64,000 bases of DNA. Origin: an uncultured Bacteroidales bacterium (GTDB lineage: Bacteria; Bacteroidota; Bacteroidia; Bacteroidales; P3). Location of the stretch: assembly GCA_910586395.1 (NCBI GenBank), contig CAJUFX010000001.1:185558-249557 (forward strand). The letters are read 5' to 3'. The notes under the pieces were generated by a model. That model ran no database searches and was not told the DNA's origin. It worked only from the letters and a program-made list of their open reading frames with translations. The translations under genes were made by a program, and so were the position numbers. Of the stretch, positions 45,545 through 53,952 are shown in pieces. Each line of letters starts with the position of its first letter. The stretch's first letter is position 1.

Positions 45545-47476
45545 ATGCTGAATATTTTAGACCTGAACGCGATGAGCGCGGCCGAACTGAGTGATACGGC
45601 CCACCGATTCAACCTTAAGAATTTCGAAAAATTAGCCCGAACCGATTTAATTTATAAAATACTGGACGCCCAGGCCTTGGAAGAGGTCCGCAAGAAAGCG
45701 GAGCCGACGGTTGAATCCGAGGGGATAACCGCCGCGGCCGGCAACGCGGCCGGCGAAACCGAAACCGCCACGGAAGGCATTCCCGAAAACGAAGGCCTTA
45801 AACGCAAGAGAGGCCGGCCTAAAGGCAGCCGAAACAAACCTAAGGATGAAAACGGCCGCCCGATAGAACCGACCGAAGAAGTGCCGGTATTGAGCGCCCC
45901 CATTCTCAAACGGCGGACGCGCATCAGCGACACGCCGGCCGCCTCCTCCAATCCGACCAAACGCATCGCCACGCCGACGCCCAAAGCGCCGGTACCCATA
46001 GCCGGCAACGAACGGTCCGATGCTTTCGCCCCGGCCGCGGACACGGACATGAGACCGGTTCCCCGGCCCGACGGATTCGGGACGGCCGCCATGAACCCGG
46101 ACACCGACACGTTCGAACCTGAACCCATGACGGCCGGCATGCGCCCCGTACCGCCGGTTTCCACCGAAGCCATGAACGAGGCGGCCATGTGGGGCAATAT
46201 CGATGACGAGAACGATGCGGTTTCGGGTTCGGACACCCTGCCGCAGGCCGAAGCGCCAAGCGGCTACAACCGCTATGGGGGGCGGTCGGATTATCAGAAC
46301 CGCAATGCGGAATACCCGCAGGCGCGCCCCGACAACCGCACCGAATTCGCCTACAATTTCGAAAACTTCGTGACCTACGAAGGCGTTTTGGAAACGATGC
46401 CGGACGGATTCGGCTTCCTGCGCTCCTCCGACTACAATTACCTCAACTCGCCCGACGACGTGTATATCTCGCCGCAGCAAATCCGGTCGCTCGGTCTTAA
46501 GACCGGTGACACCATCGAATGTACGGTGCGTCCGCCGCGCGAGGGTGAGAAATATTTCCCGATGGGGAAACTGCTCTCCATCAACGGTTGCAAACCCGAA
46601 GACTTACGCGACCGCATCGCGTTCGACCACCTCACGCCGCTTTTCCCTGAAGAGAAATTCAAGCTGACCGGTGCGCCCGACCACTCGCTCTCCATGCGGC
46701 TCATGGATATGTTCACCCCCATCGGCAAGGGACAGCGCGGCCTTATCGTGGCACCGCCCAAAACCGGTAAAACGGTTCTGCTGAAAGAATTGGCCAACGC
46801 CATTTCGTACAACCATCCGGAAGTCTATATGATTATATTGTTGATTGACGAACGTCCGGAAGAGGTGACCGACATGCAGCGCAGCGTCAAGGCCGAAGTC
46901 ATTTCGTCCACGTTCGACGAACCGGCCGAAAAGCACGTCAAAATCGCCAACATCGTGTTGGAAAAAGCCAAGCGCCTCGTGGAATGCGGTCAGGACGTGC
47001 TGATTGTCTTAGACTCCATCACACGTCTGGCACGGGCCTACAACACCGTCAGCCCCGCTTCGGGCAAGGTGCTTTCGGGTGGTGTGGAAGCCAACGCCCT
47101 GCAAAAACCCAAACGGTTCTTCGGCGCGGCGCGTAACATCGAAAACGGCGGTTCGCTCACGATTATCGCCACGGCCCTGACCGAAACCAACTCGCGTATG
47201 GACGAAGTGATTTTCGAAGAGTTCAAGGGAACGGGCAATATGGAAATCCAGCTGGACCGCAAGATTTCCAACCGGCGGATTTTCCCGGCCATCGACATCG
47301 TTTCGTCGAGCACGCGCCGCGACGACCTGCTGCAAGACAAGGAAACGCTACAGAAAGTATGGATCCTGCGCAACCACATGGCCGACATGACGCCGGTGGA
47401 AGTCATGGAACTGTTGCGTTCGAAGGTGCCGCAGACGCGTTCGAACGAAGAATTCTTATTGTCGATGAACGAATAG
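45545..47476 (+). CDS. rho: Transcription termination factor Rho
   Basis: Hexameric RNA-dependent ATPase ending transcription. 643 aa, well above the 420 of E. coli. Residues 1-50 are the SAP-like Rho-N domain (SAAELSDTAHRFNLKNFEKL). A charged and Pro-rich insert of about 220 residues follows, including the AT-hook-like RKRGRPKGSRNKPK. The cold-shock-like RNA-binding domain (EGVLETMPDGFGFLRSSDYN) begins near 280, then Walker A APPKTGKTVLLKEL, RPEEVTDMQRSVKAEV, VLIVLDSITRLARAYN and the Q-/R-loop area. Such inserts are known in Bacteroidota Rho. Separate transcription unit, followed by a terminator. Confidence 0.96.
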   Translation: MLNILDLNAMSAAELSDTAHRFNLKNFEKLARTDLIYKILDAQALEEVRKKAEPTVESEGITAAAGNAAGETETATEGIPENEGLKRKRGRPKGSRNKPKDENGRPIEPTEEVPVLSAPILKRRTRISDTPAASSNPTKRIATPTPKAPVPIAGNERSDAFAPAADTDMRPVPRPDGFGTAAMNPDTDTFEPEPMTAGMRPVPPVSTEAMNEAAMWGNIDDENDAVSGSDTLPQAEAPSGYNRYGGRSDYQNRNAEYPQARPDNRTEFAYNFENFVTYEGVLETMPDGFGFLRSSDYNYLNSPDDVYISPQQIRSLGLKTGDTIECTVRPPREGEKYFPMGKLLSINGCKPEDLRDRIAFDHLTPLFPEEKFKLTGAPDHSLSMRLMDMFTPIGKGQRGLIVAPPKTGKTVLLKELANAISYNHPEVYMIILLIDERPEEVTDMQRSVKAEVISSTFDEPAEKHVKIANIVLEKAKRLVECGQDVLIVLDSITRLARAYNTVSPASGKVLSGGVEANALQKPKRFFGAARNIENGGSLTIIATALTETNSRMDEVIFEEFKGTGNMEIQLDRKISNRRIFPAIDIVSSSTRRDDLLQDKETLQKVWILRNHMADMTPVEVMELLRSKVPQTRSNEEFLLSMNE

Positions 47477-47496
47477 CGGCCTGCCGGCCGTTCAGG

Positions 47497-47545
47497 GTGT
47501 CCGATACAGCCGTTTCGGCGGCGGTTTCGGACACTTATATTTTTA
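47497..47545 (+). terminator. Terminator-like hairpin between rho and ispE
   Basis: GTGTCCGA (47497-47504) pairs with TCGGACAC (47527-47534) around 22 nt and is followed by TTATATTTTTA. The ispE ATG comes 6 nt later, so ispE would depend on read-through or the short region itself. Confidence 0.65.
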
Positions 47546-47550
47546 CGCCC

Positions 47551-48435
47551 ATGATCCTATTCCCCTACTGTAAAATCAACCTCGGCCTGCAGATTCTGGC
47601 CAAACGGCCGGACGGCTTCCACGATCTGGATACCGTATTCCTGCCGGTCAAAGGGTGGTACGACGTTCTGGAAATCCTACCGGCCGCACAGGACGAATTC
47701 ACGTTGAGCGGCGCGGTCTTGGAGGGCGATCCGGCGGACAATCTCGTCTGCCGCGCGCGGGAGGCGATGCGCCGGCACTTGGCGCGACAAGGACGGACGC
47801 TGCCGATGTGCCGTCTCGGACTGCACAAGGCGGTGCCGGCTGGGGCCGGCTTGGGGGGCGGCTCTTCCGACGCCACCCACACGCTCATCGGCCTGAACCG
47901 CCTCTTCGAACTGGGACTTTCCATAGCCGAAATCGAGGCAATGAGCCGCCCCCTCGGCAGCGACTGCGCTTTCTTCAGCGCAGACGCGCCCGCCCGGGCG
48001 ACCGGCAAGGGGGACCGTTTGGAACGTATCGTCTCCGCAACCGGCAAGGTTCCCGCAACCGCCTTCGGCTCTACCGAATGCCACCTTTGGATTATCGTGC
48101 CTCCCCTGCATATCTCCACACCGCAGGCATACGCCGGCGCCCGGCCGCAAGCCGGCCGGCCTTCCATGCCGGAATTGCTCCGCCTACCATTGGGCGAATG
48201 GCCACGGCAAATCGAAAACGACTTCGAGAAGACGCTCTTCCCGCAATGGCCGGTTCTGCAAGAGATCAAAGAAAAGTTTTATGAACTCGGCGCTTTCTAC
48301 GCCTCTCTAAGCGGCAGCGGTTCCGCCCTGTTCGGATTGTTCCACCATCTACCGGCTGAAAACGCACGTCAAGCCTTTCCCTCCGACTGCCTCAGTTTTC
48401 AAACACGTATTTCAATTCCTTCAGGCCGCAACTGA
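47551..48435 (+). CDS. ispE: 4-diphosphocytidyl-2-C-methyl-D-erythritol kinase
   Basis: GHMP kinase of the MEP isoprenoid pathway. YCKINLGLQILAKRPDGFHD opens the protein, VPAGAGLGGGSSDATHTL is the ATP-binding GHMP loop, LGSDCAFF and the C-terminal SLSGSGSALFGLF complete the motifs. 294 aa from the ATG at 47551; the frame opens at 47359, inside rho, without similarity. Its last 44 nt overlap the 3' end of the convergent birA gene, so transcripts are antisense there. Confidence 0.95.
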   Translation: MILFPYCKINLGLQILAKRPDGFHDLDTVFLPVKGWYDVLEILPAAQDEFTLSGAVLEGDPADNLVCRAREAMRRHLARQGRTLPMCRLGLHKAVPAGAGLGGGSSDATHTLIGLNRLFELGLSIAEIEAMSRPLGSDCAFFSADAPARATGKGDRLERIVSATGKVPATAFGSTECHLWIIVPPLHISTPQAYAGARPQAGRPSMPELLRLPLGEWPRQIENDFEKTLFPQWPVLQEIKEKFYELGAFYASLSGSGSALFGLFHHLPAENARQAFPSDCLSFQTRISIPSGRN

Positions 48436-49186
48436 AACGACGGCCGTCGGCCGCCTCGACCAAAGCCTGACCGTAATCGTCCACACCCGTCAGCCGCGCG
48501 CTCATTCTTTCACCCAAACAAATATAGGTACGCATCTGCCCCAAAAACAGCAGACGCTTAAGATAAGCGGCCTTGTAACGTTGCAACAGGACGGCGGCTG
48601 ACTGATGGCGCGCGCGGCGTTCCAACCGCCGGTAGTCCCTTGCGGCCCGCGCGATGAACCGCCGCCGCAAGGCCGGCATGTCAATCACGTCCGCGCCCGA
48701 CATACACAGCGCCGCCGGGTTCGGCAATTCGGACGGAAAACAGCCTTGGTTCACATTGACGCCGACACCCATGACCGCCCACGCGCAATGCCGCCCCATG
48801 ACCGAAAGTTCGAACAAGATACCGCCCAACTTTTTCTCCCCCATATACAAATCGTTCGGCCATTTGAGGGTAAACGGCGCCCCATCTCCGCCATCCGCCC
48901 CCCGCGTCTCTTTCCACCAGGCATTCAACGTATGCAACATCGAAAGGCTCAACGCCATATTGAGCAGAAACTGATGTTCGGCTTCGAGGAACGACGGCCG
49001 GAACGCCATCGAAAACAAGGCGTTCGCCCCCGGGTCGCTGCACCAGACATTAGGTCCCACGCCACGCCCCGCCGTCTGACCGTCGGCCGTCAACGCCACG
49101 GGCAACCGACGGTACCGCCGCGTCTCCAAACGCGATTTCAACACGGTATTCGTGGAACTCAGGCTCGGTTCATGAAAAACTTTCAC
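48392..49186 (-). CDS. birA: Biotin-[acetyl-CoA carboxylase] ligase
   Basis: Attaches biotin to the biotin carrier protein through biotinyl-AMP. SSTNTVLKSRL at the start, VALTADGQTAGRGVGPNVW in place of the GRGRxGR-type biotin/AMP loop, LKWPNDLYMGEKKLGGIL and VMGVGVNVNQ are conserved. 264 aa with no N-terminal HTH, so it is an enzyme without the repressor function of E. coli BirA. Overlaps the ispE end by 44 nt. Confidence 0.93.
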   Translation of the reverse strand: MKVFHEPSLSSTNTVLKSRLETRRYRRLPVALTADGQTAGRGVGPNVWCSDPGANALFSMAFRPSFLEAEHQFLLNMALSLSMLHTLNAWWKETRGADGGDGAPFTLKWPNDLYMGEKKLGGILFELSVMGRHCAWAVMGVGVNVNQGCFPSELPNPAALCMSGADVIDMPALRRRFIARAARDYRRLERRARHQSAAVLLQRYKAAYLKRLLFLGQMRTYICLGERMSARLTGVDDYGQALVEAADGRRFSCGLKELKYVFEN

Positions 49187-49210
49187 GGGATCTGCTTGGA
49201 CTAAGAATCA

Positions 49211-49900
49211 TCATTTGCCGTAACGCGGCACATGCGTGCTGCCCAACATCGGCACAAAACGGAAATGCCCGTGGATGCTCCGCGTCAGACGGCCATCGGC
49301 ATGTTTGAAAATACACGTCATCTCGCATTCGTCCTGCCCCACCGGCACGACGAGCCGGCCACCGGGTTTGAGTTGGCTCAGCAAGGCCAGCGAGATTTCC
49401 GGTGCGGCACAGGTAATCAGGATTTTGTCGAAAGGTGCCTCTTCCGGAACCCCTTGGTATCCATCGCCGAAATACGTCCGCACCGAACCGCCCAAATCCA
49501 ACAGCAGTTTCTTGGTACGAACATAAACTTCTTTTTGACGTTCAATGGTATAGACCTGCGCGCCCATGCGTTCCAACACCATGGCCTGATAGCCCGAGCC
49601 CGTCCCCACTTCCAATATTTTTTCGTCCGCCTTTACGTCCAACAATACCGTCTGCGCCAAGACCGTCGATGGCTGCGAAATCGTCTGGCCGTCCCCGATC
49701 GGAAAAGCCCGGTCCTGATAGGCGAACGAATCGAAAGCCGTATCAATGAAACAATGGCGCGGCACTTGTTCCATGGCGCGGCACACCCGCCTTATCTTCT
49801 CCTCCGCCAACCGCCGGTCCAGTCCCTCGATTGCCGCGCGCGCCTGCAGGTCTTCCACCATCTTCTTACGCAATCCCTTGTGTCGAAACGTATCTTCCAT
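49211..49900 (-). CDS. pcm: Protein-L-isoaspartate O-methyltransferase
   Basis: Repairs isoaspartyl residues with S-adenosylmethionine. RHCFIDTAFDSFAYQDRAFPIG, GQTISQPSTVLAQTVLL, the SAM-binding ILEVGTGSGYQAMVLERMG and GDGYQGVPEEAPFDKILITCAAPEI carry the family motifs (last one shown in parts: GDGYQGVPEEAP, ILITCAAP). 229 aa. Located 24 nt upstream of birA in the same direction, probably co-transcribed with it. Confidence 0.94.
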   Translation of the reverse strand: MEDTFRHKGLRKKMVEDLQARAAIEGLDRRLAEEKIRRVCRAMEQVPRHCFIDTAFDSFAYQDRAFPIGDGQTISQPSTVLAQTVLLDVKADEKILEVGTGSGYQAMVLERMGAQVYTIERQKEVYVRTKKLLLDLGGSVRTYFGDGYQGVPEEAPFDKILITCAAPEISLALLSQLKPGGRLVVPVGQDECEMTCIFKHADGRLTRSIHGHFRFVPMLGSTHVPRYGK

Positions 49901-49955
49901 GGCCTGTCATGCAATAATCGGCGGCGAAATTACGGAATATTCCGCAATAAAATGT

Positions 49956-49963
49956 AACTTTGT
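49956..49963 (+). promoter_or_regulatory. -7 box of the glycosylphosphotransferase gene
   Basis: TAACTTTG matches TAnnTTTG, 81 nt before the GTG start. No good -33 element was found. Confidence 0.5.
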
Positions 49964-50044
49964 CCGGTTGCGGTTGACGGCGGACGCCTAAGCATGCCGA
50001 TAGCCCGCCGACCGTTTGTTTGACTTGTAACGCTTTCCAACCCT

Positions 50045-51556
50045 GTGGATCAACCGAATAGCGCTTCCCCGACGTCTGAAGGACCGAACCGTCCGGCTTC
50101 GCAGGCGGAGACCGCGACGCAACGCCCCATGCGCTCGCTCAGGCGGCCGTTGCTGAAAGGCCTTTATATCGCCGGCGACTGGCTTTCGGCCGCCGCGGCG
50201 TGGACCTTGTTCTTCGCGTTCCGGAAACATACCGAAGGGTACGCGTTTACCCAACTCGACGACGCGCTGCTGCAAGACCCGACTTTCTTCCTGAGTCTTT
50301 TGCTCATCCCGCCGTTCTGGTGTCTGCTGCACGGCCTGTTCGGTTATTACCACCACATTTACCGCAAAACCTACATGCAGGATTTCAGCCAAAGCCTGAA
50401 AGCCTGCTTCACCGGCACGCTCATTCTGTTTTTCCTCATCATTTTAGACGATTCCATCGGCCGCTATACCGATTATTATATCTACGCCCTCGCGCTGTTC
50501 GCCACGTATTTTCCGCTTTGCCTGCTCGTGCGCTGGAGCCTGACCGGCCGCATCCGCCGCCGGCTACGGCAAGGACGCATCGGCTTCAACACCTTGGTTA
50601 TAGGCGACGGCCCGGCCGCCCGCCATTTCCTTGACCAAATCCACCGCAAAAACCCGGACGGCCTTTTTCTCAAAGGGTATGTCCCCATCGGACAGACGGA
50701 CGGCAAACATCCGGGCGAACCGTTCCCGCTCCCCTGCCTCGGCCGCCTCGGCGACATCGAACAGACGCTGCGCCGCCTGACGATAGAAGAAGTGTTCGTA
50801 TTTCCCGAAACGGGCGAAGAGAACGCGCTGCCGCTCATCCTTTCCCAATGCCTGGCGCCGCACTTGGTCATCCGCATCCGCCCTTCGACCGAAAACATCC
50901 TGCTCGGCGCCGTACGGCATTATTCGGTTCAGAGCGAACCGTTCATCAAACTGTCTTTCGACCGCATGCCGCTTTGGCAACGCTGTATCCGTCGCGGATT
51001 TGAAATAACCGGCTGCTCGCTGGCCGGCATCCTGCTCGCGCCATTGCTCCTCTATGCCGCCTACCGCGTCCGCCGCTCCTCGCCCGGACCGGTTTTCTAC
51101 AGCCAGGAGCGCTTGGGCTTGCACGGCAAGCCATTCAAAATATACAAATTCCGCTCCATGTACACCGGCGCCGAAACCGACCGGCCGCTCCTGGCTTCCG
51201 ACGGCGACACCCGCATCACGCCCTGGGGCCGGATCATGCGCAAATACCGCATCGACGAACTACCGCAACTTTACAACGTACTCCGGGGCGACATGGCCCT
51301 CGTGGGACCGCGGCCGGAAAGGGCGTATTTCGTGGAACAGATTGTCAAAACGGCACCGCACTACCGGCTGCTGTTCAACGTAAAACCCGGCCTGACCTCC
51401 TGGGGTGAAACCCAATACGGCTATGCCGAAAACGTGCCGCAGATGATCGAACGCCTCGCCTACGACATGGTGTATCTGGAAAACCAGTCGCTGACGATGG
51501 ATTTGAAAATCCTGCTCTATACGATAGGCGTCGTGTTTAAAGGAGAAGGGCAATAA
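50045..51556 (+). CDS. Polyprenyl glycosylphosphotransferase (WcaJ/WbaP-like)
   Basis: Initiating enzyme of surface polysaccharide synthesis: moves a sugar-1-phosphate from a nucleotide sugar to undecaprenyl phosphate. 503 aa. Four membrane helices (residues about 35-185), a CoA-binding-like/Rossmann central domain (FNTLVIGDGPAARHFLDQI), a fifth segment (ITGCSLAGILLAPLLLYAAY) and the bacterial sugar transferase domain with GPVFYSQERLGLHGKPFKIY, KFRSMY, RKYRIDELPQLYNVLRGDMA and LVGPRPER. The start is a GTG at 50045; ATG at 50129 (MRSLRRPLLKG) is an alternative that loses only a polar tail. Which sugar it takes is unknown. Confidence 0.92.
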   Translation: MDQPNSASPTSEGPNRPASQAETATQRPMRSLRRPLLKGLYIAGDWLSAAAAWTLFFAFRKHTEGYAFTQLDDALLQDPTFFLSLLLIPPFWCLLHGLFGYYHHIYRKTYMQDFSQSLKACFTGTLILFFLIILDDSIGRYTDYYIYALALFATYFPLCLLVRWSLTGRIRRRLRQGRIGFNTLVIGDGPAARHFLDQIHRKNPDGLFLKGYVPIGQTDGKHPGEPFPLPCLGRLGDIEQTLRRLTIEEVFVFPETGEENALPLILSQCLAPHLVIRIRPSTENILLGAVRHYSVQSEPFIKLSFDRMPLWQRCIRRGFEITGCSLAGILLAPLLLYAAYRVRRSSPGPVFYSQERLGLHGKPFKIYKFRSMYTGAETDRPLLASDGDTRITPWGRIMRKYRIDELPQLYNVLRGDMALVGPRPERAYFVEQIVKTAPHYRLLFNVKPGLTSWGETQYGYAENVPQMIERLAYDMVYLENQSLTMDLKILLYTIGVVFKGEGQ

Positions 51557-51621
51557 AAGGCAAACATCCCGCTCCGCATCCTTGCCGTTTTCGCCTGTCT
51601 CGCACGAAACGACCTTAAAAC

Positions 51622-51652
51622 TTTGACAATTCCGCAAAAAGTTATACTTTTG
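51622..51652 (+). promoter_or_regulatory. Promoter of ferredoxin gene
   Basis: TTTG at 51622-51625, 19-nt spacer and TACTTTTG at 51645-51652, 64 nt before the ATG. Confidence 0.8.
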
Positions 51653-51716
51653 CCCCGAATATGCCGTCGCCATGACGGTTAATTTAAAGATTAACAACCC
51701 TTAAATTCATATTACT

Positions 51717-51887
51717 ATGGCTTACAAAATCAATGACAATTGCGTCAGCTGCGGCACCTGCGAATCGGAATGCCCTGTAGGCGCCATTACGGCCGGTACG
51801 CCGTACTCGATTGATCCGGATACGTGCGTCAGCTGCGGCAGTTGTGCCGCCGTTTGTCCGCAGGAAGCGATCGCTCCCGAGGAATAA
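51717..51887 (+). CDS. 2[4Fe-4S] ferredoxin
   Basis: 56-aa clostridial-type ferredoxin, a cytoplasmic electron carrier. Two cluster motifs are complete: CVSCGTCESECP (residues 9-20) and CVSCGSCAAVCP (37-48), linked in the usual near two-fold arrangement, and the C-terminus PQEAIAPEE is short. It has its own promoter and terminator. The next gene pair encodes a 2-oxoacid:ferredoxin oxidoreductase, so it is the obvious electron acceptor for KorAB, though it is transcribed separately. Confidence 0.97.
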   Translation: MAYKINDNCVSCGTCESECPVGAITAGTPYSIDPDTCVSCGSCAAVCPQEAIAPEE

Positions 51888-51909
51888 GCGTGCAGAACCC
51901 TTTAAAGAG

Positions 51910-51936
51910 CCGCCCTTCAACGGGCGGTTTTTTTTT
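51910..51936 (+). terminator. Terminator of ferredoxin gene
   Basis: CCGCCC (51910-51915) / GGGCGG (51922-51927), loop TTCAAC, followed by nine T residues. Confidence 0.92.
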
Positions 51937-51964
51937 GTTAGTTAGACTTTTTTAGTTATTTTTG
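51934..51964 (+). promoter_or_regulatory. Promoter of korAB
   Basis: TTTG at 51934-51937, 19-nt spacer, TATTTTTG at 51957-51964. The -33 element is built from the last T residues of the ferredoxin terminator. Confidence 0.75.
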
Positions 51965-52076
51965 CTCTCCCGTCCGGGGATTTCCGGCATGGGCGGAATG
52001 AGAACGATTGGCACAGAGCCGCAGACAGTTGCGGTGTTTGTGCCTTTTTAGCGTAAGATTAATACACAACCTAATT

Positions 52077-53921
52077 ATGTCTGCAAAGAAAATTTCTTCG
52101 GTAGCGAAACAGGACGTGGTGGTTAAATTCGTCGGCGACTCGGGCGACGGCATGCAATTGATCGGCACGTTATTCTCCGACACGGCGGCTTTGGCCGGCA
52201 ACGACCTGGCCACTTTCCCCGACTATCCGGCCGAAATCCGTGCCCCGCACAATACGGTGGCCGGCGTTTCGGGCTTCCAGATTCACGTGGGACAAAAACG
52301 AATCAGCACCTCCGGCGACCTGTGCGACGTCCTGGTGGCCATGAACCCGGCCTCCTTGAAAGCCAACCTCAAATGGGCGCAGAAAGGCGCCACCATCATC
52401 GTCGATGCCGACACGTTTACGGAAGAGGCTTTGCAGAAAGCCGGCTATACGACCAACCCGCTTATCGACGGCAGTCTGACGAGTTACAACCTCGTGGCCG
52501 CGCCCATCACGATGCTGACGCGTAAATCGTTGGAACCGGCCGGTTTGGACATCAAGACCATGGATAAAACGCGCAATATGTTCGCGTTGGGTATGATTTA
52601 TTTCATCTTCGACCGCGACATGGCGCCGACCTTCCACTTCTTCGAAGCCAAATTCAAGAAGAAGCCGCAGATGATCGAAGTGAACAAGACGGTGTTGCGA
52701 GCCGGTTACGACTACGCCGACACGGCCGAAATCGTCGAATCCCACATCACGGTGGCGCCGGCTGACATGCCCAAGGGCCGCTACCGCAACATCACGGGCA
52801 ACGTGGCCACGGCCTGGGGACTTCTGGCCGCTTCCGAAAAATCGGGCCGTCCGCTGTTCCTGGGGTCCTACCCCATCACGCCGGCCACCGACATTTTAGT
52901 CGAAATCATCAAACATAAATCTTTAGGTGCGAAAGCATTCCAGGCCGAAGACGAAATCGCCGGCATCTGCTCCGCCATCGGTGCCTCTTTCGCGGGTGCC
53001 ATGGCCTGCACGACGACTTCCGGCCCCGGCCTTTCGCTCAAAAGCGAGGCGCTCGGCCTGGCCGTCATGACCGAATTGCCGCTCGTGCTCGTCGATGTTC
53101 AGCGCGGCGGCCCCTCGACGGGTCTGCCGACCAAATCGGAACAATCCGACCTCTATCAGGCGCTCTACGGCCGCAACGGGGAAGCCCCGCTCGTGGTCAT
53201 CGCCTCTTCCACGCCGGCCAACTGCTTCTACTTCGCCTTCGAAGCGGCGCGTATCGCGATGGAACACATGACACCGGTCATCCTGCTTTCCGACGGTTCG
53301 CTCGGCAACGGCTCGCAGTTGTTCCGCATCCCGAAGATGGCCGACATGCCGGAAATCCATCCGCCCTTGGCCGCGGCCAACGACCCCGAATTCAAACCTT
53401 ACCGCCGCAACCCCGAAACGCTGGCGCGTTACTGGGCGATTCCCGGCACCGAAGGCCTGCGCCACCGCATCGGCGGCCTTGAAAAAGAAGACGGGGCGGG
53501 CAATCTCTCGACCGATCCGCTCAACCATGAAAAGATGGTACGCAACCGCCGCGAAAAAGTGGAACGCGTCGCCCTCGACATCCCCGAACAGACGCTGTTC
53601 GGCAAACCGGACGCCGATTTGCTCGTCGTAAGCTGGGGGGGCACGGAAGGCACCGTCCGTTCGGCCGTCGAAGCCATGCAGGAGCAGGGCGCTTCGGTCG
53701 CACACGCGCACTTCAACTACATATCGCCGTTGCCGCGCAATACGGAAGCCATCCTGTCGGGTCACAAGAAAGTCGTGGTCTGCGAATTGAACGAAGGTCA
53801 GTTCGTCAACTACCTCCGCGGCAAATTCGCCCATATCCCGATGCAGACCTACAACAAAGTGCAAGGCCTGCCGTTCACGGTACACGAATTGGTTGACTGC
53901 TTCAAGAATTTGTTAAAATAA
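52077..53921 (+). CDS. korA: 2-oxoacid:ferredoxin oxidoreductase, alpha subunit
   Basis: Fused gamma-alpha subunit of an oxidoreductase that oxidatively decarboxylates a 2-oxoacid, probably 2-oxoglutarate, to the acyl-CoA while reducing ferredoxin. 614 aa: gamma domain at residues 1-190 (VVVKFVGDSGDGMQLIGTLF), alpha domain from about 220 (LGSYPITPATDILVEI, QAEDEIAGICSAIGASFAGA, TTSGPGLSLKSEALGLA, VDVQRGGPSTGLPTKSEQSD) and domain II near the end. The frame opens at 52008, but ATG at 52077 (MSAKKISSVAKQD) is the family start. Pyruvate or branched-chain oxoacid substrates cannot be excluded. 31 nt upstream of korB. Confidence 0.93.
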   Translation: MSAKKISSVAKQDVVVKFVGDSGDGMQLIGTLFSDTAALAGNDLATFPDYPAEIRAPHNTVAGVSGFQIHVGQKRISTSGDLCDVLVAMNPASLKANLKWAQKGATIIVDADTFTEEALQKAGYTTNPLIDGSLTSYNLVAAPITMLTRKSLEPAGLDIKTMDKTRNMFALGMIYFIFDRDMAPTFHFFEAKFKKKPQMIEVNKTVLRAGYDYADTAEIVESHITVAPADMPKGRYRNITGNVATAWGLLAASEKSGRPLFLGSYPITPATDILVEIIKHKSLGAKAFQAEDEIAGICSAIGASFAGAMACTTTSGPGLSLKSEALGLAVMTELPLVLVDVQRGGPSTGLPTKSEQSDLYQALYGRNGEAPLVVIASSTPANCFYFAFEAARIAMEHMTPVILLSDGSLGNGSQLFRIPKMADMPEIHPPLAAANDPEFKPYRRNPETLARYWAIPGTEGLRHRIGGLEKEDGAGNLSTDPLNHEKMVRNRREKVERVALDIPEQTLFGKPDADLLVVSWGGTEGTVRSAVEAMQEQGASVAHAHFNYISPLPRNTEAILSGHKKVVVCELNEGQFVNYLRGKFAHIPMQTYNKVQGLPFTVHELVDCFKNLLK

Positions 53922-53952
53922 GGGTTCCCGTCAAACTTAAAATGCAATCAAG

